Below the pieces are notes generated by a model. The model ran no database searches. It saw only the letters and a list, made by a program, of their open reading frames with translations, and was not told the DNA's origin. Made by a program: the position numbers and the translations under genes. Shown piece by piece: positions 44,910-53,955 of a stretch of 64,000 nt of DNA (positions within the stretch are counted from its first letter, which is position 1; each line of letters begins with the position of its first letter). The stretch is from JBALVT01 sp036960305 (lineage in GTDB: Bacteria; Pseudomonadota; Gammaproteobacteria; Pseudomonadales; Halieaceae), in assembly GCA_036960305.1 (NCBI GenBank), contig JBALWA010000014.1, forward strand, positions 22,058 through 86,057, in the 5' to 3' direction.

Positions 44910-47141
44910 TTGAACAAACTCCTCCAACCTTTACAGGCCTATCCTCTGGCGGCACTGGACTTTGCGAAAGCCGTAGGCCAAATCGGCAAATGGTTGCAGT
45001 TGTCCGACCAACCACTGCCCACCACGGTCGTACCCACTGACTATTTTGGTATCAACGTAGCCCCCGCCGATGACGCCAATGTAGATGACTACATCGTGGC
45101 GCGGCTGAATGAGATTGGCCTTGGCCAGGTCAGGATGGATTTCAGCTACGACAGTTTCGAAGGCCCCGCTGAGCGACTATTGGATCGACTGATAGTGGAG
45201 GGATTCCGGGTCATGCTGGAAGTATTCCCCCCTCTGGACCAGGCAAAACAGCTATTTAAGGATCACGGGGCTCAACAGAACTGGGCTGACTTCCTGTCCA
45301 GGGTTTTTTCCCGCTATGAAGGCAAAGTGGAATGGTTTGAAATTGGCAGCACCCCAAACAGGGGGCGTTGGTCAGGTTTTTCCTTTCTCTCCTATCAGGC
45401 AGCATGGGGGATCGCGGTAGAGCAGGCCTCAGATAGCGACATTATCCTCGCCGGCCCCAACGTGTCGGACTTTGAACCCTTTTACAACGCCAGCTTCCTC
45501 TCTTATATGAAGCGCTTTGGGCGCTCCCCTGACATTCACAGTGACAACTTGTTTGTCGAGCGGGTCGTTGAGCCGGAAGCCTATGATCACAGGGTCTTTG
45601 GCCGATTCGCTACCCACTACCTAAAGCTAAATCTGTTGAAAAAAGCCCGTATTCTCCACCGCATTGGACAGGACAATGGCAGCCCGGAACTGGTTTGCAC
45701 CTACAAGTGCTGGACTGCCAAGCGACTCGCCAGACGATCGCCCTGGCCGGAACAGAAGCGGGTAGACTACCTGGTTCGTTATCTTGCCCTGGCCGCAAGC
45801 AGCAATGCCATGCGTCGCGTCTACTGGGGGCCATTGATTTGTAGCCGGGACGGGCTCATCAGTGATCAGATCGAGGATTATCCGGTAATAGACCAGGTTA
45901 GCTATTACCAACGTGTGCGCGGAGAGCTGGAAAATTTTGACATTACGCCCGGCTTTTATGCCCTGGCCCATGCCGTGTCGCGTTTTTCCGGGGCGCGATG
46001 TACCTGCATTCAGCACCAGCCTTACGGCCTGAGCCTTTTCAGGTTTGAACCGAATGAGGGGCAGGCATTCACGCTCGCCTGGTGCCGGGATGGCATGAGT
46101 TGGCCCCTGACGGGGGTTTTTGCAGACGACCAACTCGATCAAGCCGAGTTTTTCAACGCCGTCGGGGAAAAAATCCCGCGTCCCGCTGTTATTAACGAAC
46201 AAGCGCTTTTCATTGAATTCAAGGAAGCTGAAGTCACGCCGAACCTGAGTTACGCGCAGCTTCACGCGACACCCGGCGTCATTCACCTGGTCTCTCCCAG
46301 CCAGCAGTCTGTCGGCGATAGTGTGGGCACCTGGACGGGAGCCAGTATGTTGCGTGCTGACCACCAGCATCAGGACCTGGCAACCATTGCCTCGCTTCGT
46401 CCCAGCGAACTGCTCTCTCTGGAAGAAACGGCTGTACTGCGCGATGCCAGAAACCGTATCTGGAATGTAAAAGACCCTCGCAACATTTGCGATCAGGTAT
46501 CGATTAAATTAAACCGTGTCGTCGGCATGAAGCGCATAAGCTATCGCTTCAAACCCAGTAAAGGGCAAAGGCACTGGAATAACGCCTGCGAGATGCTGCG
46601 CCGGGGTATTAAGACCCCTTTGCCAATAGCATTTTATGAGCAGAACGAAAAACCGGGAATCAGGGATTCATGGTACCTCTGTGAGTTCATCCCGGGAGCG
46701 TTTTCCGCCCGGGAGGTCTATCGGGCCTTCCGAGACGGGGCCGACGAGTACCGGGGTATGGACAAACAAGCCTGGTTCAGGTGTCTGGCCGAATTCACCT
46801 GCGAAATGCACAACAAGCAGATTGTTCACCGGGACCTGTCCGCCGGAAACCTGTTACTGCGGCAACGGGACGATGGCACGATTGATCCCCACTTGATCGA
46901 TATTGGCAGGGCCTGGCTGGGCAACGGGTCGGGCCTAAAGCAGCGCCATCGATTGCTGGATCTGATGCGTATTTGCTATAAATTGAACTGGTCCGACCGC
47001 GAGTCATTTGTGGCCTTTTACGAGCTGTATATGGGGAGGTCCTTTAGCCGCCTGTGGAAAATCCCGTTTCATTACTACGATAACAAGCAAAAATTCAAGA
47101 AAAAACTCAAAGGAGGGGGCAAAAAGCGAAGCGATCGCTAG
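44910..47141 (+). CDS. Glycosidase-like barrel fused to WaaP/InaA-like kinase domain
   Basis: A 743-residue protein of two parts. Residues 35-355 resemble a TIM-barrel glycoside hydrolase of the GH39 kind (FGINVAP, IGLGQVRMDFSYD, then a segment WFEIGSTPN at 142-150). There the usual W-N-E-P catalytic motif reads G-S-T-P, so the acid/base Glu is absent. Residues about 500-735 carry a kinase fold of the lipopolysaccharide kinase type: a possible ATP Lys533 in VSIKLNR, the catalytic loop HRDLSAGNLLL (640-650) and the metal Asp664 in LIDIGRA. No signal peptide is seen, so it should be cytoplasmic. The start is TTG with AAGG nine bases before. I do not know a described protein with this layout; a role in phosphorylating a surface glycan or lipid is inference. 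Confidence 0.7.
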   Translation: MNKLLQPLQAYPLAALDFAKAVGQIGKWLQLSDQPLPTTVVPTDYFGINVAPADDANVDDYIVARLNEIGLGQVRMDFSYDSFEGPAERLLDRLIVEGFRVMLEVFPPLDQAKQLFKDHGAQQNWADFLSRVFSRYEGKVEWFEIGSTPNRGRWSGFSFLSYQAAWGIAVEQASDSDIILAGPNVSDFEPFYNASFLSYMKRFGRSPDIHSDNLFVERVVEPEAYDHRVFGRFATHYLKLNLLKKARILHRIGQDNGSPELVCTYKCWTAKRLARRSPWPEQKRVDYLVRYLALAASSNAMRRVYWGPLICSRDGLISDQIEDYPVIDQVSYYQRVRGELENFDITPGFYALAHAVSRFSGARCTCIQHQPYGLSLFRFEPNEGQAFTLAWCRDGMSWPLTGVFADDQLDQAEFFNAVGEKIPRPAVINEQALFIEFKEAEVTPNLSYAQLHATPGVIHLVSPSQQSVGDSVGTWTGASMLRADHQHQDLATIASLRPSELLSLEETAVLRDARNRIWNVKDPRNICDQVSIKLNRVVGMKRISYRFKPSKGQRHWNNACEMLRRGIKTPLPIAFYEQNEKPGIRDSWYLCEFIPGAFSAREVYRAFRDGADEYRGMDKQAWFRCLAEFTCEMHNKQIVHRDLSAGNLLLRQRDDGTIDPHLIDIGRAWLGNGSGLKQRHRLLDLMRICYKLNWSDRESFVAFYELYMGRSFSRLWKIPFHYYDNKQKFKKKLKGGGKKRSDR

Positions 47142-47180
47142 GCTGCACCTCATCCCACTAACCTCTATGGGTATATAGCC

Positions 47181-47208
47181 TTGTCGCTAATGCTCAGCGC
47201 GCTATACT
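47181..47208 (+). promoter_or_regulatory. Sigma70-type promoter before the DUF1631 gene
   Basis: TTGTCG (47181-47186), 16-base spacer, TATACT (47203-47208). One or two mismatches in each hexamer. The start of transcription would be about 55 bp before the ATG at 47269. Confidence 0.55.
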
Positions 47209-47268
47209 GTGGCTGAGTAAAGTAGAGCAAAGATAAATCGCAGTCCCCTATTAGGATACAAGGCCAAG

Positions 47269-50200
47269 ATGCCTGACGTGAAAACACCAGCCCCCACGCT
47301 GCCAGCGACCCTCGAACTGGAGGGACCGGTGCGCCTGGCCGGCGAACTCTGCCTACTGGCGGATGGGCGATTACAGCTCTCCTCTACCAGGGTCCTTGAC
47401 GATGCCGGGCGTACCGGTAAATTTTCTATGCCCGCGCGAAAGGCTGCCATACTGAACATGGGGGCTCTGCGTGACAGAGAGGGCTTCATTGACAACCTTG
47501 ACGTCACCGTCTGCGCCGCTTCCGGCACCACGCTAATACTTGCATTTCTCAATTCGAAGGGCGATCTTGAAAGGCGCTGCCTAAGCCTCTTGCCGGGTCA
47601 TGAAGAAGACGGGGAAACGGCAGAAAATACCGCCCGCCCACTGGATGATGACAGTGACATCCTTCCCACTTTGCAGTTGCAGAGTATTGAGCAACTGGAC
47701 AAATTACTCGTCAAATTTCTGGATGACCTGTGCAGCCATCTTTTGACGCTCTCAGCCAAGACCAAGCAATTTACTTCGGGTGAGGACGGTCACTACGGGG
47801 CCATGAACGCCATCAGCAAAAACCGGCGTGCTATTAACACACAAGTTACCGAAACAGTCGCTGAGTACTATAAGGACTTAACGCCCAACAAGACGAACAC
47901 CCAGAAAAACACAGGCTCGCAACAGCAGGAAGAGAGCCTTGACCTCCTCGACCTCAAGGAGTTCGAAGATAACCTGGCTGTAGCGCGAATGATCGGTAAC
48001 GGCGAAAACCTCTATGGAATTAGCCTGGAATGCCTGACTCTGCGCCTGGCCGACATTGCCGATTGTGACCCACACACCCTGCGCCTCCCCGTGCACGTTG
48101 CGCAGCTCTGCCGCGTGTTCCAGCAGGCCATAGTGGCTTGTGATATCCCGGATAAAGCGATACCCGATATCTTCGACTTCATGGGACGCCAGTTCATACG
48201 CCGCCTGGAGGACTACTACAACTCACTCAATGCGCTATTGCGAACCCATGGGATACGCGCTGATCTGGAACACGAAATTCGGGCCAAAGGGTCGATACTG
48301 CAGCGCCCGGGTCCCTATCGAAAATCGCCCGAACGCAAGCGCACCCCTGCGGAAATAAAGGCAGAGAAATCAGACCAGGAACGCAAGGCCACAGAAAAAG
48401 TGGCCGAACTCGCAGAGGAATTACTGGGACAAATACACACCAAACCTGCTCCCGACAAGCTCTATCAATCGGTTATCGAGGCCCTGAACTTCAAACGCGA
48501 AGCCGATGGGATCCTGGCAACGGCGGCATCCGGCCTTCCAGCGACCGAAGCATCGAATGTTAATTCAGCCAACCAGGGAGAACTCGCCGACTCAGGGTCA
48601 ATTGCCAAAATTCTGGGACAGATGCAGCAGGATGCCTCTCTGCGCACAGCCGTCCAGGAAAGTGCCTCGCTCAGAGAATACCTTGCCCAGAACCAGGCTG
48701 AGATCAGTGGACTGAAAGACAGTGGCGGCTTGTCGCCGGACAGCCTGAATCAGCTGGATTTAGTCGATAATATGTTCGGCAGCATCAAATCACATATGGA
48801 TGTTACCGCCGACTTAAAGCCGGCACTGGGTAACCTGCAGATCCCTCTGGCGAGACTGGCACTGCAGGAACCCCAATTTTTCATGGACCGCTCCCATGCT
48901 GCACGTGGCGTGATGGATAAACTGGCTCTACTGACTTCGTCAGCCAATTTCCCCAACAAAGCGCTGGAAGGGAGAATCCAGAATATTATCGATAGTATCG
49001 TGGTCGATTACGACAGCGACAGCGCCGTATTCGACTCCGCTCTGGCACAGGTTGAAAAGCTGGTTGCCCAACAAGAAAGGGCTCTCACCCGCAACGTCGA
49101 GCGAGTGGTGCTCACGCAGGAAGGCAACGAAAAGCTAAAGCGGGCGCAGCGAGCCGTCAGTGACGAACTGGGTTCAAGAATTGCACCTCCGGCTGCGCCA
49201 GAGGTATTGATAAACCTGGTCGATAGTGGCTGGCGCGACCTCCTCATCCTGACCCATGTAAAAGAGGGACCGGAAAGCGAGACCTGGGATGAGCACCTCA
49301 AAACCCTGGACTTGTTGACCCGCTGGCTGAACGAACAACATGAGGGCGCACTGGACGAAGAGCTCCTGACGCAACGTGGCATGGAGGCCGGGTCGATAAT
49401 CGACATGGTCGACCAGCAAATCTCAGCGGCACTTCCCACCAGTGTTGCTCACGAGCCCGTACTGGACAATCTCCGCGACATATTGGCCGGCCGTGAACCC
49501 ATTATTGTCCGCGAAGTGGCTGTGCCTGAAAGCCTGGCCGAACCCGCAGATGTCAGGGCTAAAATCGAGAACCTGCCGCGCCTGAGGCGCTGGATACGCC
49601 GGGTCGAGGAACTGGAGAAAGGTACCTGGCTCACCTATAAAGATAAATCGGGCAAGAAGCGACGCATGCAGCTGGCCTGGATCAGCGATGCCAAAGATCG
49701 CTATATTTTTGTCAATGAACGAGGACAAAAAAATGCCGACCTGACTGCTGTCCAATTGGCGCGGCAACTGGGCAGAGGGGTGCAGCCGCCACCGCCCAGC
49801 GATAAGCTCTCCCTTGTAGACCGCAGCATGTTCGATACGCTGGAGCATGTGCAAAAGTCACTCAGCTTCACCAAAAACCATGACTCGCTAACCAAGCTGA
49901 TCAACAGGGAAACGTTTGTTGACCAAATGAGTCGCGCCTTCAGGCACGCTCAGAGAAAACACTCACAGCATGCGGTGCTGTATCTGAATATCGATAAGTT
50001 CGAACTGGTTAACGAGGTCTATGACCGGATTAACGGCGATCAGGTGCTGACCGAGTTTGCCGGCCTGCTGGCACAATTACATGGACGGAAATCGTCCTCA
50101 GCCCGACTGCAGGGTGACGAATTCGCAGTGCTGCTACTGGATCGAGACCCGGAACAAGCTGTACGTTATGCTGAGAAGATCCGCAGCGATATCGAGGCCA

Positions 50201-51180
50201 GTCATGTTGATATCGATAACGAAAAAGTAACCTTCACTGTCTCTATCGGCGTCGCGCCACTGGTCGATTATTCCCCGGGCGTAGAAGAGACTCTGGAGTC
50301 GGCGCAAACAGCTATGCGCCAGGCGAAAGATCAGGGGCGAAATCGTGTTGTCCTTTTTGAGGAGGACGAGAACCAGGCACAAACCTATCAAAATGCCCAG
50401 GATGAGGCGAAAGCCAATATCGAGCAAACCATTGAAACCGATCGTTTCGTCCTGCGAGCACAGCCTATTGTGCAAACGCTGGTTGAAAGCGGCTCCCCGG
50501 CATCCGAGCATTATGAGCTGTTATTGACCCTGTCAGAACCCGATGGCTCCCTGATCTCACCGCAAGAGTTTATCGATAACGCTGAGCGATTTGGCTACAT
50601 GACGGAGGTGGATCGGTGGGTGATCAAAGAAGCTTTCAAATGGATTAGCCAGCTGATCGACAACCAGAAAGTTGTGCCTAATATCTCTATCAACCTTTCC
50701 GGTGCCAGCGTGACAGACGACTCCTTCATGGAGTACCTACTGGAGCAGATATCGGAATTTGGCGTGGGAACCAACCGCCTCTGCTTCGAAATCACAGAAA
50801 CTGGCACAATCTCCAACTTGATTAAGGCCGCCGACTTTGTCCGAACCTTTAGAAATATCGGCTGCAAGTTTTCCATTGATGACTTTGGCACCGGCCTCGC
50901 CAGCCACAACTACCTGCGAGAGCTGCCGGTGGATTACGTCAAAATCGATGGCACGTTCATCACTGGCATTAGTGAAAATCGCAATGACTACGCGATGGCC
51001 CGCTCCATCAATGATCTGGCGCACTTCCTGGGCCAGGAAACTATCGCCGAGTCGGTGGAAAATGAGTCCATAATCAATAGCCTTCGGGAGATTGGCGTCG
51101 ATTACCTACAGGGCTGGGGTATCGCCAAACCCCGGCTTCTATCAGAAGTAAGCAAAGACCTTAAAAGTATCGAGAAGTAG
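47269..51180 (+). CDS. DUF1631-GGDEF-EAL signalling protein
   Basis: A 1303-residue cytoplasmic protein. An N-terminal region of about 110 residues precedes DUF1631 (roughly 140-840), whose C-terminal signature KSGKKRRMQLAWIS...YIFVNERG lies near 790-820. A GGDEF domain follows (about 870-1040); its motif reads QGDEF (948-952), with the first Gly replaced. The EAL domain (about 1060-1295) reads ELLLT at 1083-1087 where EALxR is usual, but keeps SINLSG, EITET, IDDFG (1203-1207), KIDG and the terminal LQGWGIAKP. It should sense or turn over cyclic-di-GMP; the cyclase is probably impaired. The LuxR gene follows 3 bp later, so the two are co-transcribed. Confidence 0.88.
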   Translation: MPDVKTPAPTLPATLELEGPVRLAGELCLLADGRLQLSSTRVLDDAGRTGKFSMPARKAAILNMGALRDREGFIDNLDVTVCAASGTTLILAFLNSKGDLERRCLSLLPGHEEDGETAENTARPLDDDSDILPTLQLQSIEQLDKLLVKFLDDLCSHLLTLSAKTKQFTSGEDGHYGAMNAISKNRRAINTQVTETVAEYYKDLTPNKTNTQKNTGSQQQEESLDLLDLKEFEDNLAVARMIGNGENLYGISLECLTLRLADIADCDPHTLRLPVHVAQLCRVFQQAIVACDIPDKAIPDIFDFMGRQFIRRLEDYYNSLNALLRTHGIRADLEHEIRAKGSILQRPGPYRKSPERKRTPAEIKAEKSDQERKATEKVAELAEELLGQIHTKPAPDKLYQSVIEALNFKREADGILATAASGLPATEASNVNSANQGELADSGSIAKILGQMQQDASLRTAVQESASLREYLAQNQAEISGLKDSGGLSPDSLNQLDLVDNMFGSIKSHMDVTADLKPALGNLQIPLARLALQEPQFFMDRSHAARGVMDKLALLTSSANFPNKALEGRIQNIIDSIVVDYDSDSAVFDSALAQVEKLVAQQERALTRNVERVVLTQEGNEKLKRAQRAVSDELGSRIAPPAAPEVLINLVDSGWRDLLILTHVKEGPESETWDEHLKTLDLLTRWLNEQHEGALDEELLTQRGMEAGSIIDMVDQQISAALPTSVAHEPVLDNLRDILAGREPIIVREVAVPESLAEPADVRAKIENLPRLRRWIRRVEELEKGTWLTYKDKSGKKRRMQLAWISDAKDRYIFVNERGQKNADLTAVQLARQLGRGVQPPPPSDKLSLVDRSMFDTLEHVQKSLSFTKNHDSLTKLINRETFVDQMSRAFRHAQRKHSQHAVLYLNIDKFELVNEVYDRINGDQVLTEFAGLLAQLHGRKSSSARLQGDEFAVLLLDRDPEQAVRYAEKIRSDIEASHVDIDNEKVTFTVSIGVAPLVDYSPGVEETLESAQTAMRQAKDQGRNRVVLFEEDENQAQTYQNAQDEAKANIEQTIETDRFVLRAQPIVQTLVESGSPASEHYELLLTLSEPDGSLISPQEFIDNAERFGYMTEVDRWVIKEAFKWISQLIDNQKVVPNISINLSGASVTDDSFMEYLLEQISEFGVGTNRLCFEITETGTISNLIKAADFVRTFRNIGCKFSIDDFGTGLASHNYLRELPVDYVKIDGTFITGISENRNDYAMARSINDLAHFLGQETIAESVENESIINSLREIGVDYLQGWGIAKPRLLSEVSKDLKSIEK

Positions 51181-51183
51181 CTT

Positions 51184-52341
51184 ATGGACTCCCGCTACGA
51201 CAATTTGGTGGGATTAATCTACCAGGGGGCGCTGGAATCCCAGCCTTGGGAAGGTGCGCTACCCGCACTGAGAGAGGCCTTTGATTCTCAGGTTGCCTCC
51301 CTCGTTTTACGTCCCCCCGCCGAGGGAGATGCCGGCGTCATCCTGAACAGTCTGCGCCCCGACACAAGCGATGATACCCCCTCAGGGGACCCCTCAAGCC
51401 CGGCGGACTGGGAGCTAAACGTCTATCGCGAGCAATATTTTTCCATGGACCCCTTCGTTAATCTGCCACCGGGCCGCGTGATCGCCCTGGAAGACCTCCT
51501 GACGGACGAAAAGCTCATGGCCTCTGATTACTACCAACATTACCTGGAGCCGGTAGACCTGTTTCGTATTCTTGGTGTGGACACGATAGAGCCCGGCGGT
51601 ATGCTGGCGCGACTGCGGTTTTCCCGGCGCCGCCGTGAAGCGCGATTTAATGACGAAGACCGCCAGCTGCTAGAGCTGATTACGCCTCACCTGCAAAGAG
51701 CTACCCAGTTTTACGCCAAGCTAAGCCGAACCACCTCGGAGCGTGATGTTTACGCTGGTGCTGTTGGGCAACTCTCGGTGGCCAGTATTATTCTGGACGA
51801 GCAAGGCCGCTTGTTAAACACCAACAGCGTAGCCAAAACGCTGCTTGAAGAGGGTGACGGCCTGTGCCTTCGCAAGCAACATCTGCACATTGAAGGCCGG
51901 GATATTAACAAGGATTTGCAAAACGCAGTCACTACGGTCATTGCAGCCCAGCAAAGAGGGGAAACTTCGGTCGTGCGCGCACTGAGTATTCCACGCAGTG
52001 CCGGTCGTTCCGACCTGGGCCTGGTCATTCGTCCGGTGCCCTTTTCCGAATGGAGCGAAGGCCAATCCAGTCCCTGTGCAGCGCTATTTATCAGTGATCC
52101 GGACCTGCGAGAATCTGCCTCCCAGCAGATTCTGGGGGACCTGTTCGGTCTTACCCCGGCCGAAGCCAACTTGGCCACACTGCTGGCCCGCGGTTTGAGC
52201 CTGGCAGAAGTATCCGAGGCGCAGAACATATCCCAGCACACGGCCCGGGCGCAGCTCAAATCCATCTTCGCCAAGACCGGCGTTTCGCGACAGGCCGAAC
52301 TGGTCAGGTTGATTCTGAGAAGCGTGGCTTCAATGGGCTAG
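51184..52341 (+). CDS. LuxR-type transcriptional regulator
   Basis: A 385-residue regulator with a C-terminal LuxR helix-turn-helix (about 318-378: LTPAEANLATLLARGLSL, then SQHTARAQLKSIFAKTG, RQAELVRL). The N-terminal part has no receiver Asp pattern and resembles the PAS-like sensor halves seen in this LuxR subgroup, around YAGAVGQLSVASIILDE. It starts 3 bp after the DUF1631-GGDEF-EAL gene. The effector is unknown; a role downstream of the c-di-GMP protein is inferred only from the pairing. Confidence 0.88.
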   Translation: MDSRYDNLVGLIYQGALESQPWEGALPALREAFDSQVASLVLRPPAEGDAGVILNSLRPDTSDDTPSGDPSSPADWELNVYREQYFSMDPFVNLPPGRVIALEDLLTDEKLMASDYYQHYLEPVDLFRILGVDTIEPGGMLARLRFSRRRREARFNDEDRQLLELITPHLQRATQFYAKLSRTTSERDVYAGAVGQLSVASIILDEQGRLLNTNSVAKTLLEEGDGLCLRKQHLHIEGRDINKDLQNAVTTVIAAQQRGETSVVRALSIPRSAGRSDLGLVIRPVPFSEWSEGQSSPCAALFISDPDLRESASQQILGDLFGLTPAEANLATLLARGLSLAEVSEAQNISQHTARAQLKSIFAKTGVSRQAELVRLILRSVASMG

Positions 52342-52363
52342 GCCCTCTATTTCATTGAGGGCC
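52341..52363 (+). terminator. Hairpin after the LuxR gene
   Basis: GGCCCTC / GAGGGCC arms with a 9-base loop, starting at the last base of the LuxR stop codon. No T-run follows. It lies 10 bp before the FNR box and could separate the LuxR transcript from hemN. Confidence 0.4.
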
Positions 52364-52372
52364 CAGCCTACC

Positions 52373-52386
52373 TTGACCTACATCAA
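52373..52386 (+). promoter_or_regulatory. FNR/Anr box upstream of hemN
   Basis: TTGACCTACATCAA, a perfect match to TTGAY-N4-RTCAA. It is centred 68 bp before the hemN ATG. A weak -10 (TGTTAT, 52405-52410) lies about 19 bp after the box, close to the position expected for class II activation by Anr. Confidence 0.8.
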
Positions 52387-52447
52387 GGCGGCTTGAAACG
52401 GCTGTGTTATCGTCTCAGACAATCTAATTCTATGCCGCACAAAAACT

Positions 52448-53881
52448 ATGACAGCCACTTCCTGTGACCCTGATCCAGTGACAATCGTTCCCATCAGTGA
52501 CGCCAGTTTAAGCCTGGCGAATCGCTATGCCTGCCAGGGGCCACGCTACACCTCCTACCCCACTGCACCCCAATTTCGCGGGGATTTTCCTTTGGAGGAT
52601 TATCATGGCTGGCAGCAACAGGATGGCGACCACAAGCGCGCGCCCCTGTCGCTGTATATACACCTACCCTTCTGCAACGATATTTGCCACTACTGTGCCT
52701 GCAACAAGATTGTCACGCGCAAGGCCGGGGTAGCCCGAAAATACCTCGATCGACTGCAATTAGAGATAGCCGGGCAAGCCGAGCTGGTGGGTCAGCAGCG
52801 ACCCATTACGCAAATGCACTGGGGCGGCGGCACACCCACCTACCTGGACAATGCTGAAATTACCGAGCTTATGCATATGCTCGCCAGTCACTTCCACCTG
52901 TTGGACAAGGGGTATCGCGAGTATTCCATAGAAATTGACCCTCGCACGGTTGATTTATCGACCATCGCCTTACTCAAGGGCGTTGGATTCAACCGTATCA
53001 GCCTCGGAATACAGGACTTTGACCCCCTGGTACAGCGGGCAACCAACCGTATCCAGCCCTATAAGCAGGTTGCTCCCCTGGTTGAGAGTATCCGCGCGCA
53101 CGGCTTCAGGTCCCTGAGCTTTGACCTGATTTACGGTCTGCCCCACCAGGACAGGCTCACAATGACAGAGACCCTGAACAAGGTCATCGGTCTGAGACCC
53201 GATCGGATCGCCTGCTATAACTATGCACATTTACCCGAGCGTTTTAGCAGTCAACGGGCCATTGACCGCCTAACTTTGCCCAGCGCAGGCGAAAAACTCG
53301 CTCTGCAGCAACTCATAGCAGACAATTTGCAAAGTGCTGGCTACCTCCATATTGGTATGGACCACTACGTTTTACCCAACGACGAACTTGCCCTGGCACA
53401 AGCCGAGGGGCGACTACAGCGTAATTTCCAGGGCTACTCCCTGCATATGGCCGATGACCTGCTGGGACTGGGCGTCTCGGCAATTAGTCAGGTGGGCGAC
53501 TACTATCTGCAGAATGAACGCGACCTGGATACCTACTACAACCGGATCGACCAGGGTGACCTTGCCACAGCAAAGGGCTGCAAATTGACCGCAGATGACC
53601 TTCTTCGACGGCATATTATCATGAGCCTGATATCCGACCTGAAACTCGATATCGTCGAATGTGACGAACAATTTAATATCGACTTCAGCCAGCTGTTTAC
53701 CGCCGAGATCCAGACCCTACGGCCCATGGAGCAAGACGGATTGCTGGAAATCAAGACGGGAGAGATCCGGGTAACCCAAAAGGGGCGTCCCTTCCTGCGA
53801 AATATCTGCATGCCTTTCGACGCCTATCTCACTGCCCACAAGGGCGATCAGCCCCCGCCACGCTTCTCAGCCACGGTCTAG
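52448..53881 (+). CDS. hemN: Oxygen-independent coproporphyrinogen III oxidase
   Basis: Radical-SAM enzyme that makes protoporphyrinogen without O2. The 477-residue protein has the four-cysteine cluster Cys76, Cys80, Cys83 and Cys85 (CNDICHYCAC) that marks true HemN rather than HemW. WGGGTPTYLD, the SAM-binding region, follows. The preceding FNR box and the following anr gene place it in the low-oxygen regulon. Confidence 0.96.
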   Translation: MTATSCDPDPVTIVPISDASLSLANRYACQGPRYTSYPTAPQFRGDFPLEDYHGWQQQDGDHKRAPLSLYIHLPFCNDICHYCACNKIVTRKAGVARKYLDRLQLEIAGQAELVGQQRPITQMHWGGGTPTYLDNAEITELMHMLASHFHLLDKGYREYSIEIDPRTVDLSTIALLKGVGFNRISLGIQDFDPLVQRATNRIQPYKQVAPLVESIRAHGFRSLSFDLIYGLPHQDRLTMTETLNKVIGLRPDRIACYNYAHLPERFSSQRAIDRLTLPSAGEKLALQQLIADNLQSAGYLHIGMDHYVLPNDELALAQAEGRLQRNFQGYSLHMADDLLGLGVSAISQVGDYYLQNERDLDTYYNRIDQGDLATAKGCKLTADDLLRRHIIMSLISDLKLDIVECDEQFNIDFSQLFTAEIQTLRPMEQDGLLEIKTGEIRVTQKGRPFLRNICMPFDAYLTAHKGDQPPPRFSATV

Positions 53882-53955
53882 GGCACTGATAAATTAGGCT
53901 ACCACTTGACTGAAAATCGATTATAATCAGTGTATTGCTTACACTGGACGTAGAT

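Noticed and set aside
45627..46370. 247-residue minus-strand frame inside the glycosidase-kinase gene
   Set aside because: The plus-strand frame is longer and has kinase motifs; the minus frame has no homology I recognise.
53906..53920. TTGACTGAAAATCGA as an FNR box before anr
   Set aside because: Only the left half-site matches; the right half ATCGA breaks the RTCAA requirement. The hexamer TTGACT is also only 10 bp from the TATAAT, too close for a -35.
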